Part shown: positions 31,235 through 42,681 of the stretch, one piece after another | How positions within the stretch are numbered: position 1 is the first letter of the stretch | Layout of the letters: each line of letters opens with the position of its first letter | From: Betaproteobacteria bacterium UBA2592 | GTDB lineage: Bacteria; Pseudomonadota; Gammaproteobacteria; Burkholderiales; Rhodocyclaceae | Assembly: GCA_002340095.1 (NCBI GenBank) | Contig: DDKS01000020.1 | Location: forward strand, 1-64,000 | Direction of reading: 5' to 3' | Length of the DNA: 64,000 nucleotides | Translations under genes and position numbers: made by a program | Notes under the pieces: model-generated | What the model was told of the DNA's origin: nothing | Seen by the model: only the letters and a program-made list of their open reading frames with translations | Database searches by the model: none

Positions 31235-33030
31235 TCGGTGCGCAAGTGGCGCACGGCGGCTTCCAGTTCCCGGGCAAGTGCCTGGATGTCATGGACGGTG
31301 GCGCCGCTGCGTTCCAGGGCTTGGTGGGTCTGTTCCACCCGCATCGCCACCTCCTGGACGTTGCGTGCCATTTCATTGGCTGCATCGCTCTGGGCGCTTG
31401 TGGCATCCACGATTTCGCTCACGTGCAGGCGCGAAGTGTTCACCTGTTCATGGATGCTGGCCAGGGAGCAAGATAGGGCATCCACCACTTGCACCCCCTG
31501 GTCGACACGTTCGCTGCTCTGGCGTATATCGGCCACCACGGCCTGGATTTCGCCTTGAATGGCGGCGATGGTGGCTGCGATCTCGGCGGTGGATTGCCCG
31601 GTCCGGTCCGCCAGCTTCCTCACCTCGTCGGCCACCACGGCAAAGCCTCGGCCCTGTTCCCCGGCCCGGGCGGCTTCGATGGCGGCGTTGAGGGCGAGCA
31701 GATTGGTTTGCTCGGCGATGTCCCTGATGACGGCGACGATGCGCCCGACTGCTTGCGAGCGGGCTTCGAGCTCGCCTACGGCCCGTGCCGAACTGCGGAT
31801 GGCTTCTACCGCTCCTTGCATCTGGCTTGCGGCGCTTCTGGCGAGTTCCTGTCCTTGTCGCGAGCATTCTCCGGCTTGAGTGGCAATCCGGGCGGTTTCC
31901 CGGGCATGTTCGCTGATTTCGTGGATGCTCACGGTCAGTTCCTGGATGGCAGCCGAGGTTTGCTGGGTGGCCTCCGTCTGGCTGCGGGATGCCTGGGTGA
32001 TCCGCTCGCTTTCCTCGGCCAACAGGTCGGTACTGGCTGCGAGTCTGGCACTGGCCGAGCGGGTCTGACGAATGAGGCTGGCAAAGCTGGTCCGCATCCG
32101 GTTGAAGGCGCTGGCGGCTGCCCCGATTTCATCGGCCGTAAGCTGTCGGGCCTGTCGGGTCAGGTCCCCTCCGGACATCGCGTCGGCACTTTGCTGCAGT
32201 TCCCGGATGCTATGCAGGATGGAAAGATACGCCCCGGTGAGCAGATAGGCCAAGGCCAATGCCATCAATCCCAGCCCTGCCAGGCTGAGGTGGAGCTTTT
32301 GCAAGGCGATGCGATGCCGTGCCTCGAGTGAGGCGCGGATCTCGGGTTCCAGGGTGCGGGCCAGTTCCAGGGCGGCATCCAAAACCTGGTCGCCTTGCGC
32401 GGCAAAAGCGCCGGGGTCCTGATCGAAGTCGCTGGTGTTGATCACCTTGGTAGACAGCATTTCCTGAAACGCCAAAAGCGCGCGGTTGAGCGCGTCGAAA
32501 GCCGGCTGGAGCCGGTTCCGGCTCGATTCGTTCGCCTCGCTCAGGACATGAGCGCGTTCCAGATCGCTGGCGATCCAGTCCATCAGGGTCACGAAACCGG
32601 CCTGGGCGACTGTCAGTTTCTCGCGCTGGGAGTGGGGCAGACGCTGGTTTTCGATGGCTTTTTTGCCCATGTCCCGCACGGGGCCCAGTTCCTCGATGAG
32701 TTCGGGCAGTTTGGCGGTGAGGATGCCGATCAGCGTATGAGTCCGGGGGGCGCCGTCCTGGGGCAGGCCAGACTGGCTCACCCGTGCCTTGAAGGCTTCC
32801 AGGACGGCGGCTCCCTCCTGGATCTGCCGGAGTCGCTCCAATTCGGGGAGCACCGTTTCCAGGCCAGAGCGTTCGGTTTCGAGCGCCTGGACATCTTGGT
32901 GGATTTCGAGGGCCAGCAGCAGGGTGATGCCGCCTAGGGGCAAAAGGGCAAGGCCGGCCAGCAACAGCAGTTTGATCCGGTAGCTGAGCTGGTCGATGAG
33001 CTGGGTGGCGGGCAGAAAGAATGCTTGCAT
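31231..33030 (-). CDS. Methyl-accepting chemotaxis protein
   Basis: 599 residues. Two membrane helices (~20-42 and ~248-270) flank a ~205-residue all-helical periplasmic sensor domain. A HAMP region (REL..SADAMSGGDLTRQARQ) and the cytoplasmic signalling coil follow, with the conserved tip IAEQTNLLALNAAIEAARAGEQGRGFAVVADEVRKLADRT. It should couple ligand sensing to CheA/CheW. No CheR-docking pentapeptide is seen at the C-terminus. It ends convergently with the GGDEF gene, the two stop codons sharing four bases, and lies just downstream of the EAL-GGDEF gene. Confidence 0.93.
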   Translation of the reverse strand: MQAFFLPATQLIDQLSYRIKLLLLAGLALLPLGGITLLLALEIHQDVQALETERSGLETVLPELERLRQIQEGAAVLEAFKARVSQSGLPQDGAPRTHTLIGILTAKLPELIEELGPVRDMGKKAIENQRLPHSQREKLTVAQAGFVTLMDWIASDLERAHVLSEANESSRNRLQPAFDALNRALLAFQEMLSTKVINTSDFDQDPGAFAAQGDQVLDAALELARTLEPEIRASLEARHRIALQKLHLSLAGLGLMALALAYLLTGAYLSILHSIRELQQSADAMSGGDLTRQARQLTADEIGAAASAFNRMRTSFASLIRQTRSASARLAASTDLLAEESERITQASRSQTEATQQTSAAIQELTVSIHEISEHARETARIATQAGECSRQGQELARSAASQMQGAVEAIRSSARAVGELEARSQAVGRIVAVIRDIAEQTNLLALNAAIEAARAGEQGRGFAVVADEVRKLADRTGQSTAEIAATIAAIQGEIQAVVADIRQSSERVDQGVQVVDALSCSLASIHEQVNTSRLHVSEIVDATSAQSDAANEMARNVQEVAMRVEQTHQALERSGATVHDIQALARELEAAVRHLRTD

Positions 33031-33050
33031 GGGTAGCAGGGGCTAAAAGA

Positions 33051-34919
33051 TCAGGTCTGGCCGTCCCGGCTTGCAGGGGAAGCAGGGTAGGGGCGCCGCC
33101 GTTCGATGAACAGGCTCGACCCCCGCTGTTTCTTGGCCTGTTTCTTGGCATCGGCGGCGGCGGTGGCGATTTCGTGGTGCGATTCGTAGTGGCAGCTGTC
33201 GGCCATCAGGGCGCCGATGGAGAGGGCGGGCAGGGGATGCAGCACCACCTCACCGTGCCGGTTTTCCCCGAGGAGCCCGCCGCGCTGCAGGTCCTCGGCG
33301 CTGAAGATGGGCAGCACCCGCTCGTCGAACAGCTTCAGGGCCCGGGCGCAGCGGGCTTCCCAGTCGTTGCTCTGGAACAGGATCAGGAAGTCGTCCCCGC
33401 CGATGTGGCCGACGAAGTCGAGCCGGGCGTCGGCCACCTCCACGAGGATCTGGCCGAGCAGCTGGATCACGTCGTCGCCACGGCGGTAGCCGTAGATGTC
33501 GTTGAAGGGCTTGAAGTTGTCCAGGTCCGCGTAGCAGGCGGCAAACCGCACCCCGGCCTTCAAGAGCCGGTCGATGTGTTCGTTGATGGGCACGTTACCG
33601 GGCAACTGGGTGAGGGGATTGGCGTAGCGGGCGGCGGAAATCTGCATCTCGGTGATCAGGACCATCAGGTCGTGGCCGCTGCCCACCCCGGTGTAGCGTC
33701 CCTGGCTGGTGACGATGAAGCCGTCGAACAGGTAGTGGCGCGCGGCCCGGGAGAGGATGAGCCCCAGCTCCTGGACCGTGGCGTTCTCGTCCACCACCAG
33801 GGGGGCCGGGTCCATGAACAGGGTGCAGGGCTTCTTGCCATACAGTTCCCGGCGGAAGGGGCGGGCGAAGCGGTCGATCAGGGTGTGGCGGTTGATGAGG
33901 CCGACGGGAGTTTCGCCTTCCACCACGGGCAGCACTTCCAGCTGCGGGTCGTTCTCGAAGCGCAGGAACACCTGGTCGTTGTCGGCCTGGCAGGAGATGG
34001 GTTCGATGTAGTGCAGCAGGGTGCGGGCCGTGGTGATGCTGTTGCCCGCCATGGCCTGGGGAAACACTGCCACCCGGCGGCTGCAGAGCACATCCAGCAC
34101 TTCCTGGTCCGGGCAGGTCGAGGGGGTCGCCCTGGGCCGGGCGATGAAATAGCCCTGGCCATGGGCTATGCCCAGATCGCGCACGGTTTGCAGATCGGCG
34201 GCACTCTCGATGCCCTCGGCAATGATGTGGGCCGAGCAGGTTTCGGCCAGGTCCTGCATGGCCTTGACGAACTGGAACTTGAGGTCGTCCTGGCCGATGC
34301 CGGTGATGAAGTGCCGGTCGATCTTGACGTATTCGGGGCGGATCTCGGACCACATGCGCAGGTTGGAAAACCCCTCGCCCAGGTCGTCGATGGCGATCTG
34401 GTAGCCCAGGCTGCGGAAATGGGCGAGGGTGGCCTGGATTTCGGGGAAATCGGTGATCTGCTGGTTTTCGGTCAGCTCGATCACGATGCGGGAGGGCGGC
34501 AGGCCCAGCTGGCGCAGGAAGGCCAGGGTTTCGCCGTTCTTGAAGCGGGGGTCGAGCAGGCAGGCAGGGCTGGCGTTGATGAACAGCTTGCCCGGCAGGC
34601 GCAGGCGGGCGAAGGCTTCGAGGATGGTTTCCCGGCAGGCATGTTCCAGCTCCAGGCTCAGATGGTTGCGCCGGGCGGCGCTGAACAGGGCATCGGGGGA
34701 GTGCAGGGGATGCTTTTCCGGGCCCTGGATCAGGCCCTCGAAGCCCATGTGGCTATGAGCGCGGCAGTCGAGGATGGGCTGGAAGACCGCGGTGAGCTGT
34801 TTGTCCCGGATCAGGGCCTTCAGGGCCAGGGCCTCTTCCGGCTCGCCGGTGGGGGCGGGGAAGGCGGCCCCCTGCTGGGCATGACGTTCGGGAATCAGGT
34901 GCGGAAAGGGATTGAACAT
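33051..34919 (-). CDS. EAL-CBS-GGDEF c-di-GMP turnover protein
   Basis: 622 residues with no membrane helix. The N-terminal EAL domain (~30-275) has the motif as EGLIQGP and keeps the catalytic set: FINASP Asn, ELTEN, DDLGEGFSNL, VKID, AEGIES and GQGYF. The middle (~290-440) holds paired CBS-like segments (LPVVEGETPVGLINRHTLIDR, TSQGRYTGVGSGHDLMVLI). The C-terminal GGDEF (~450-600) has ADLDNFKPFNDIYGYRRGDD and loop IGGDDF. Domain order EAL first, GGDEF last is the reverse of the common one. Both activities appear possible, with CBS regulation by a nucleotide. A GGAGA site precedes the ATG. Confidence 0.9.
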   Translation of the reverse strand: MFNPFPHLIPERHAQQGAAFPAPTGEPEEALALKALIRDKQLTAVFQPILDCRAHSHMGFEGLIQGPEKHPLHSPDALFSAARRNHLSLELEHACRETILEAFARLRLPGKLFINASPACLLDPRFKNGETLAFLRQLGLPPSRIVIELTENQQITDFPEIQATLAHFRSLGYQIAIDDLGEGFSNLRMWSEIRPEYVKIDRHFITGIGQDDLKFQFVKAMQDLAETCSAHIIAEGIESAADLQTVRDLGIAHGQGYFIARPRATPSTCPDQEVLDVLCSRRVAVFPQAMAGNSITTARTLLHYIEPISCQADNDQVFLRFENDPQLEVLPVVEGETPVGLINRHTLIDRFARPFRRELYGKKPCTLFMDPAPLVVDENATVQELGLILSRAARHYLFDGFIVTSQGRYTGVGSGHDLMVLITEMQISAARYANPLTQLPGNVPINEHIDRLLKAGVRFAACYADLDNFKPFNDIYGYRRGDDVIQLLGQILVEVADARLDFVGHIGGDDFLILFQSNDWEARCARALKLFDERVLPIFSAEDLQRGGLLGENRHGEVVLHPLPALSIGALMADSCHYESHHEIATAAADAKKQAKKQRGSSLFIERRRPYPASPASRDGQT

Positions 34920-35034
34920 GGCGGCAACTCTCCAGGGTGTCGGGAAGGGGCAATGCTAGGAGGGCTTGATTACAAGGGCGTGAAGGCCCCGGGGCTTGCA
35001 GGTAAGATGGACGGATGAGACGTGGGGAGCTTGC

Positions 35035-36951
35035 ATGAACGCGGGGCTGACCGAACAGATGCGCAGGGCCGGAAAGCTGCTCGGGCTGGGGGCCCTGGCC
35101 GCACTCCTGCTCCTGAACGGGGTGCTGGCCTTCCTGGCCTGGCGGGACCGGGAAGAGCGCTTTAGCGAGGCGGAAATCCTCGCACGGCACGCTTCCAGGA
35201 TGGTGCTGCAGCGCGCCGAAACCAAGATGCGGCAGGTGGATTACCTGCTCACCGGGATTTCCGAAGTGTTGGCGGCCCGGGGTGGGATATCGGGTCATGC
35301 TGATCTGTACGTGCATCGTCTGCTGGTGCGCCGCAATGCCCTGGCCGAAGGGGTACGCTGGTTGTTCCTGGTGCGCCCGGACGGTGTCCTGGCAGAGCAC
35401 TCCCAGGAATTCCCTGCCGTGCCCCTGGACCTGAGCGACCGGGAATATTTCGTTCAGCAGGTGGGGCACTGGGATCTGGGACTCTACATTGGCGAACCCC
35501 TGACCAGCCGCCGCAACGGGGAAGCCTTCATTCCGGTCAGCCGGCGGGTCACCAACGACGGCGGTCTGTTTGTCGGTGTGATTGCAGCGGGCATCAATCC
35601 CGATGGGCTGCGGGCCCTCCTGGAAGCTCAGGGGCTGCCCGAGGGCTTTGAGTCCGGCATCTTTCTGGACCATGGGGTGGCCCTGGCCTGCCATGGCATG
35701 ACCTGTGAAGACGCCTCCCTGGCCGCCCAGCCCCTGTTCGCCCGCTACCTGCCGCAGCAGCGACAGGGGGCGGTGCGGGCGGCGCCGCTACTCGGCAACG
35801 ATGCCGTGATGGGCCATTTCGAGGCTTCGGAGCGCTATCCCCTGGTGGTGGCGATCCAGGTGCCCGAGGCCCTGATCCACGCGGCCTGGGTGGACGGGAT
35901 CCGGGGCCGGCTGCCGGCGGTCCTCGGGCTCAACCTGGCCCTGGCGGCGCTGGTGCTGCTGGCCTACCGCCAGTTCGGCCGCCGCCGGGAGGCCGTCTAT
36001 GCCCTGGAGGCGGCCAACCGGGAGCTGGAGCAGCGGGTCGAGGAGCGTACCGCCCAGTTGCAGCAGAGCGAGGCCCGCGCCCGTGCCTTCATGAACACCG
36101 CCATGGATGGTGTGGTGGTGATCGACGGCGAGAGCCGCATCCTCGAATTCAACCGGGCTGCCGAGCAGATGTTCGGATACCGGGCGGCGGAGGTGGTCGG
36201 GCAGGATCTCGGGCTGCTGATGCCCGAGGGCATGGAGGCGGCGCATGGGCAGTACGTCGCCGACGCCATGGGCAAGGAGACCACCCGGCGCATGGGCCGG
36301 GGGCGGGAGGTGCAGGGGCGGCGCCGGGATGGCAGCCGCTTTCCCATCGAAGTCACCGTGGGCAGCACCGAGCAGGAGCAGGGAGCCCTGCATGTGGGCA
36401 TCATCCGCGACATTACCGAGCGCAAGGAAGCGGAATGGCAGCTGCAGCGCCTGGCCACCCTCGACGGCCTGACCGGGGTGTTCAACCGTCGCGCCCTGAT
36501 GGAGCAGGGGGAACAGCTCTTCGACCTGGCCCGCCGCTACCAGTGGGATCTGTCGGTGGTGATGCTGGATGCGGATCACTTCAAGTCCATCAACGACAAC
36601 CACGGGCATCACGTGGGAGACGAGGTGCTCAAGCTCCTGGCCGGCCGCACGGGGGCCATCCTGCGCAGTACCGACATCCTCGGGCGCCTGGGCGGCGAGG
36701 AGTTCGGCATCATCCTGCCCGAGACCGGCCCCGAGGGCGCCCTGGAACTGGGGCAGCGGCTGCTGCAGCAGGTGCGTGCCAGCCGTCTGCCCCTGCAGGA
36801 CGGGCGCGAGCTGGGCTTCACCGTGAGCATGGGCGTGGCCAGCCTGACGGCTGCCGATGCGGATCTCGATGCCCTGTTCCGCCGTGCGGATGCGGCCCTG
36901 TACGCGGCCAAGCGCGGCGGGCGCGACCGTCTGGAAGTGGCGGCGGACTGA
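35035..36951 (+). CDS. Membrane diguanylate cyclase (dCache-PAS-GGDEF)
   Basis: 638 residues from the ATG at 35035, preceded by GGGGAG. A TM helix (~14-34), a dCache sensor (VRPDGVLAEHSQEF, LYIGEPLTSRRNGEAFIPVSRRV) and a second TM (~295-315) come first. A coiled linker (EAANRELEQRVEERTAQLQQSE), a PAS domain (NTAMDGVVVIDGESRILEFNRAAEQMFGY through IIRDITERKEAE) and a GGDEF domain (LTGVFNRRALMEQ, LDADHFKSINDNHGHHVGD, loop LGGEEF) follow. RSTD five residues before GGEEF is an I-site. It should make c-di-GMP in response to a periplasmic ligand. Divergent from the EAL-GGDEF gene. Confidence 0.93.
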   Translation: MNAGLTEQMRRAGKLLGLGALAALLLLNGVLAFLAWRDREERFSEAEILARHASRMVLQRAETKMRQVDYLLTGISEVLAARGGISGHADLYVHRLLVRRNALAEGVRWLFLVRPDGVLAEHSQEFPAVPLDLSDREYFVQQVGHWDLGLYIGEPLTSRRNGEAFIPVSRRVTNDGGLFVGVIAAGINPDGLRALLEAQGLPEGFESGIFLDHGVALACHGMTCEDASLAAQPLFARYLPQQRQGAVRAAPLLGNDAVMGHFEASERYPLVVAIQVPEALIHAAWVDGIRGRLPAVLGLNLALAALVLLAYRQFGRRREAVYALEAANRELEQRVEERTAQLQQSEARARAFMNTAMDGVVVIDGESRILEFNRAAEQMFGYRAAEVVGQDLGLLMPEGMEAAHGQYVADAMGKETTRRMGRGREVQGRRRDGSRFPIEVTVGSTEQEQGALHVGIIRDITERKEAEWQLQRLATLDGLTGVFNRRALMEQGEQLFDLARRYQWDLSVVMLDADHFKSINDNHGHHVGDEVLKLLAGRTGAILRSTDILGRLGGEEFGIILPETGPEGALELGQRLLQQVRASRLPLQDGRELGFTVSMGVASLTAADADLDALFRRADAALYAAKRGGRDRLEVAAD

Positions 36952-37009
36952 GCGCTGCCTTGGATGCCGGCTCCGGGCCGACGATGCCGGGCGAGGGCGG
37001 GCTGGAATG

Positions 37010-37036
37010 AAAAACCGCCCGGCAGGCGGGCGGTTT
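37010..37036 (-). terminator. Intrinsic terminator of the yciI-bolA-ppiC unit
   Basis: A perfect 10-bp stem (37012-37021 and 37027-37036) with a five-base loop. On the minus strand the stem ends in GGTTTTT. It lies 20 bases past the ppiC stop and also faces the end of the convergent GGDEF gene. Confidence 0.85.
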
Positions 37037-37056
37037 CGGGAGGGCGCCGGGGCGGG

Positions 37057-37842
37057 TCAGTTGACCTTGGCCTTGCTGCGCAGTTCCTCGATCAGCTGTT
37101 CCACCTTCTGCTGGTTGGCCCGCTGGGTCAGCTGGGGTTTGAGCTGTTCGAAGGGGGGCGGGGTCAGGGCGCGGGTGTCTTCGAGCAGGATCACGTGGTA
37201 GCCGAAGTCGCTCTTGACCGGTTCCTTGGTGTAGCGGCCCTTGTCCAGCTTCACCATGGCGTCGGCAAAGGGTTTGACGAAGGCGCCGGGAACGCTCCAG
37301 CCCAGGTCGCCGCCCTTGTCCTTGGAGCCGGGGTCCCGGGACTGCTTGGCCAGGTCGGCGAACTTGTCCCCCTTGTCCAGCTTGGCAATGATGGCCTTGG
37401 CGTCTTCCTCCTTCTCCACCAGGATGTGGCGCGCCTTGTATTCGGTGCCGCCCAGCTGGGCCTTGAAGGCGTCGTAATCTTTCTTCAGCTGCGCGTCGCT
37501 GACCGGGTTGGCCTTCAGGTAGTCGGCGATGAAGGCGCGGATCAGGATGGCCTGCCGGGCGATTTCCATCTGGCCCATGATGTCGGACTTCTTGTCCAGG
37601 CCCTTTTTGCGGGCTTCGTTCACCAGCAGTTCCCGGCGTATCAGCTCTTCCTTGACGGCGTTGCGGAATTCCGGATTGTCCTGGGCGCCCTGGGCCTTCT
37701 GTTCGTTGATGAAAGCGTCGGCCACGTACTGGGGCACGGCCTGTCCGTTCACGGTGACGAAGGCCTTGGACTGGGCCAGGGCGGGGGCGGAGATCAGGGC
37801 GCCGGCCACCAGGGCCAGGGAGAGTCGGGTCAGTTTCAGCAT
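37057..37842 (-). CDS. Periplasmic parvulin-type peptidyl-prolyl isomerase
   Basis: 261 residues. Signal peptide MLKLTRLSLALVAGALISAPALA; a helical chaperone part (~25-130) resembling the N-terminal domain of SurA/PrsA-like foldases; and a single parvulin domain (~132-225: YKARHILVEKEEDAKAIIAKL, QSRDPGSKDKGGDLGW, SDFGYHVILLED). A basic C-terminal helix (QLTQRANQQKVEQLIEELRSKAKVN) follows. It assists folding of exported proteins. Downstream of yciI and bolA, an order common in betaproteobacteria, and followed by an intrinsic terminator. Confidence 0.9.
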   Translation of the reverse strand: MLKLTRLSLALVAGALISAPALAQSKAFVTVNGQAVPQYVADAFINEQKAQGAQDNPEFRNAVKEELIRRELLVNEARKKGLDKKSDIMGQMEIARQAILIRAFIADYLKANPVSDAQLKKDYDAFKAQLGGTEYKARHILVEKEEDAKAIIAKLDKGDKFADLAKQSRDPGSKDKGGDLGWSVPGAFVKPFADAMVKLDKGRYTKEPVKSDFGYHVILLEDTRALTPPPFEQLKPQLTQRANQQKVEQLIEELRSKAKVN

Positions 37843-37868
37843 GTCTTGCGTGTCCTTGTTGGGAAAGT

Positions 37869-38138
37869 TCAGGCTTCTTCGGGTGTCAGGGCGCGGATCG
37901 CCAGGGCATGCACCGGACCCTGCATCAGATTGCCGACGGCATCATATACCAGCCGGTGGCGGGCCAGGGTGTTCCGGCCCCGGAAAATTTCGGCCACGAT
38001 GGTGAGCCGGTAATGGCCGCCGCCGTCCCGGGCGCCGGCGTGGCCGGCATGGAGGTGGGATTCATCCGTCAGTTCCAGGTGCAGGGGGGCGAGGCTGTCC
38101 AGCCGTTGCCGGATCTGCGTGAGAGTGTCGCCGCTCAT
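37869..38138 (-). CDS. BolA-family protein
   Basis: 89 residues. The BolA fold is complete: IRQRLDSLAPLHLELTDESHLHAGHAG, then HYRLTIVAEIFRGRNTLARHRLVYDAVG and the final MQGPVHALAIRALTPEE. BolA proteins pair with monothiol glutaredoxins around [2Fe-2S] clusters and act in iron regulation and stress-linked shape changes; the cluster-ligand His in the C-terminal helix (PVHALAIR) is present. Its start overlaps the yciI stop by four bases. Confidence 0.93.
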   Translation of the reverse strand: MSGDTLTQIRQRLDSLAPLHLELTDESHLHAGHAGARDGGGHYRLTIVAEIFRGRNTLARHRLVYDAVGNLMQGPVHALAIRALTPEEA

Positions 38139-38437
38139 GCGGGCAGCACTTTCCTGAAGGGCTTGACGGTGATCTGGCCATAGACCCCGGCGGCCACGTA
38201 GGGGTCGGCATCGGCCCAGGCGCGGGCGGCTTCGAGGGAGGGGAATTCGGCCACGATCAGGCTGCCGGAGAAGCCGGCGGGGCCGGGGTCGGGACTGTCG
38301 ATGGCGGGGCAGGGGCCGGCCAGCAGCAGGCGGCCTTCGGCCTGCAGGGCCTGGAGCCGGGCCAGGTGGGCGGGACGGGCCGCTAGGCGGGCTTGCTGGC
38401 TGCCGGGCACGTCCTCGCCGAGGATCAGGTAGGGCAT
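38135..38437 (-). CDS. YciI-family protein
   Basis: About 100 residues of the ferredoxin-like YCII fold: PAHLARLQALQAEGRLLLAGPCPAIDS, then GSLIVAEFPSLEAARAWADADPYVAAGVYGQITVKPFRKVLP. The active-site-like His in PAHLARL and the DPY motif are typical. The exact reaction of the family is unknown. The ATG at 38437 is chosen over the GTG immediately before it. First gene of the yciI-bolA-ppiC unit. Confidence 0.88.
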   Translation of the reverse strand: MPYLILGEDVPGSQQARLAARPAHLARLQALQAEGRLLLAGPCPAIDSPDPGPAGFSGSLIVAEFPSLEAARAWADADPYVAAGVYGQITVKPFRKVLPA

Positions 38438-38504
38438 CACGGGGCAATTCCTCCGGGCAAAGGGAGGGGGCGATTATGTGCATTCGTTTCCCGATTGTCC
38501 AATC

Positions 38505-38527
38505 GGCCGGCTGCTATACTGCCGGCC
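38505..38527 (+). promoter_or_regulatory. Extended -10 promoter inside an inverted repeat, HD-GYP/kinase operon
   Basis: TG-C-TATACT (38512-38520) is an extended -10 element. It is flanked exactly by GGCCGGC (38505-38511) and GCCGGCC (38521-38527), a perfect 7-bp inverted repeat. A repressor bound here would cover the -10. The -35 region is weak, as expected for an extended -10. Confidence 0.55.
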
Positions 38528-38575
38528 AGGAGACGATATGTCCCGGTGCCCCCGGGATTGCCGGCCGGAGAGTCC

Positions 38576-39628
38576 ATGGAACGCGTGCTCATCATCGACG
38601 ACAGTGACATCAATCTGACCCTGCTCAAGCACCTGGTGCTCAAGCTGGGGGGATGCGAGCCCCTGCTCTTCGATGATCCCCTCAAGGCGCTGGACTGGTG
38701 CCGGGAGGAGGTGCCGGACCTGGTGATCGTGGATTACATGATGCCCGGCATGGATGGCCTGCAGTTCATCCAGTCCTTCCGTGCCTTGCACGGCCTGGCC
38801 GAGATCCCGGTGCTGATGATCACCGCCAACGATCAGAAGGACATCCGCTACCAGGCGCTCCAGGGTGGGGCCAACGATTTCCTCACCAAACCCGTGGATC
38901 GCAACGAGTTCGACGCCCGGGCGCGCAACATGCTGGCCCTGCGCCAGGGGCAGAAGTTCCTGGCGGACCGGGCCTTGCATCTCCAGGCCCTGGTGGACGA
39001 GCAGATGGAGCGCATCCGCCTGCAGGAGCGGGAGCTGATCTACCGCCTGTCCCGCGCCGCCGAGTTCCGGGACCCGGAAACCGGCGCTCACATCCAGCGC
39101 ATGGCTCACTATTCCCGCCTCATCGCCGCCCGGCTGGGGCTGGATGCGGCGACCCAGAACCTGCTGCTCCAGGCCGCGCCCATGCACGATGTGGGCAAGA
39201 TCGGCATTCCTGACTACATCCTGCTCAAGCCCGGGCGTCTGACTCCCGAGGAGTTCGAGGTGATGAAGGGCCACGCCCGCCTCGGGTACGAGCTGCTCAC
39301 CGGCAGCGCCTCGCCGGTGCTGCAGCTGGGGGCGGAGATTGCCCGTTCCCACCACGAGAAGTTCGACGGCAGTGGCTATCCCCTGCATCTGGCCGGCGAG
39401 GCCATTCCCCTGATGGGCCGCATCGTCGCCGTGGCCGACGTGTTCGATGCCCTCACTTCCGAACGGCCTTACAAGCGGGCCTGGTCCCTGGAGGATGCGC
39501 GCAAGTTCCTCCTCGATGGCCGGGGCAGCCATTTCGATCCGGCCTGTGTCGAAGCCTTCCTCGGCGGTTGGGACGAGGTGCTGGAGATCCGTGCGCGCTT
39601 CCAGGATGAAGAGGTTCCGCTGATCTGA
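38576..39628 (+). CDS. Response regulator with HD-GYP phosphodiesterase domain (RpfG-like)
   Basis: 350 residues. The receiver domain (1-120) has phospho-acceptor Asp in LVIVDYMMPGMDG, the acidic pair IIDDSD and the Lys in TKPVDR. After a short helix, the HD-GYP domain (~150-340) contains HDVGKIGIPDYILLKPGRL and SHHEKFDGSGYP, plus VADVFDALTSERPYK, the residues that bind the metals and c-di-GMP. It should hydrolyse c-di-GMP to pGpG/GMP when phosphorylated. Only 14 bases separate it from the hybrid kinase, the probable cognate partner. GGAG precedes the ATG. Confidence 0.93.
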   Translation: MERVLIIDDSDINLTLLKHLVLKLGGCEPLLFDDPLKALDWCREEVPDLVIVDYMMPGMDGLQFIQSFRALHGLAEIPVLMITANDQKDIRYQALQGGANDFLTKPVDRNEFDARARNMLALRQGQKFLADRALHLQALVDEQMERIRLQERELIYRLSRAAEFRDPETGAHIQRMAHYSRLIAARLGLDAATQNLLLQAAPMHDVGKIGIPDYILLKPGRLTPEEFEVMKGHARLGYELLTGSASPVLQLGAEIARSHHEKFDGSGYPLHLAGEAIPLMGRIVAVADVFDALTSERPYKRAWSLEDARKFLLDGRGSHFDPACVEAFLGGWDEVLEIRARFQDEEVPLI

Positions 39629-39642
39629 TCCCGGAGTCGCCC

Positions 39643-42681
<3,039 letters not shown>

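Noticed and set aside
33021..35018. 665-codon plus-strand frame opposite the EAL-CBS-GGDEF gene
   Set aside because: The EAL and GGDEF motifs on the minus strand are intact; this frame is their antisense shadow.
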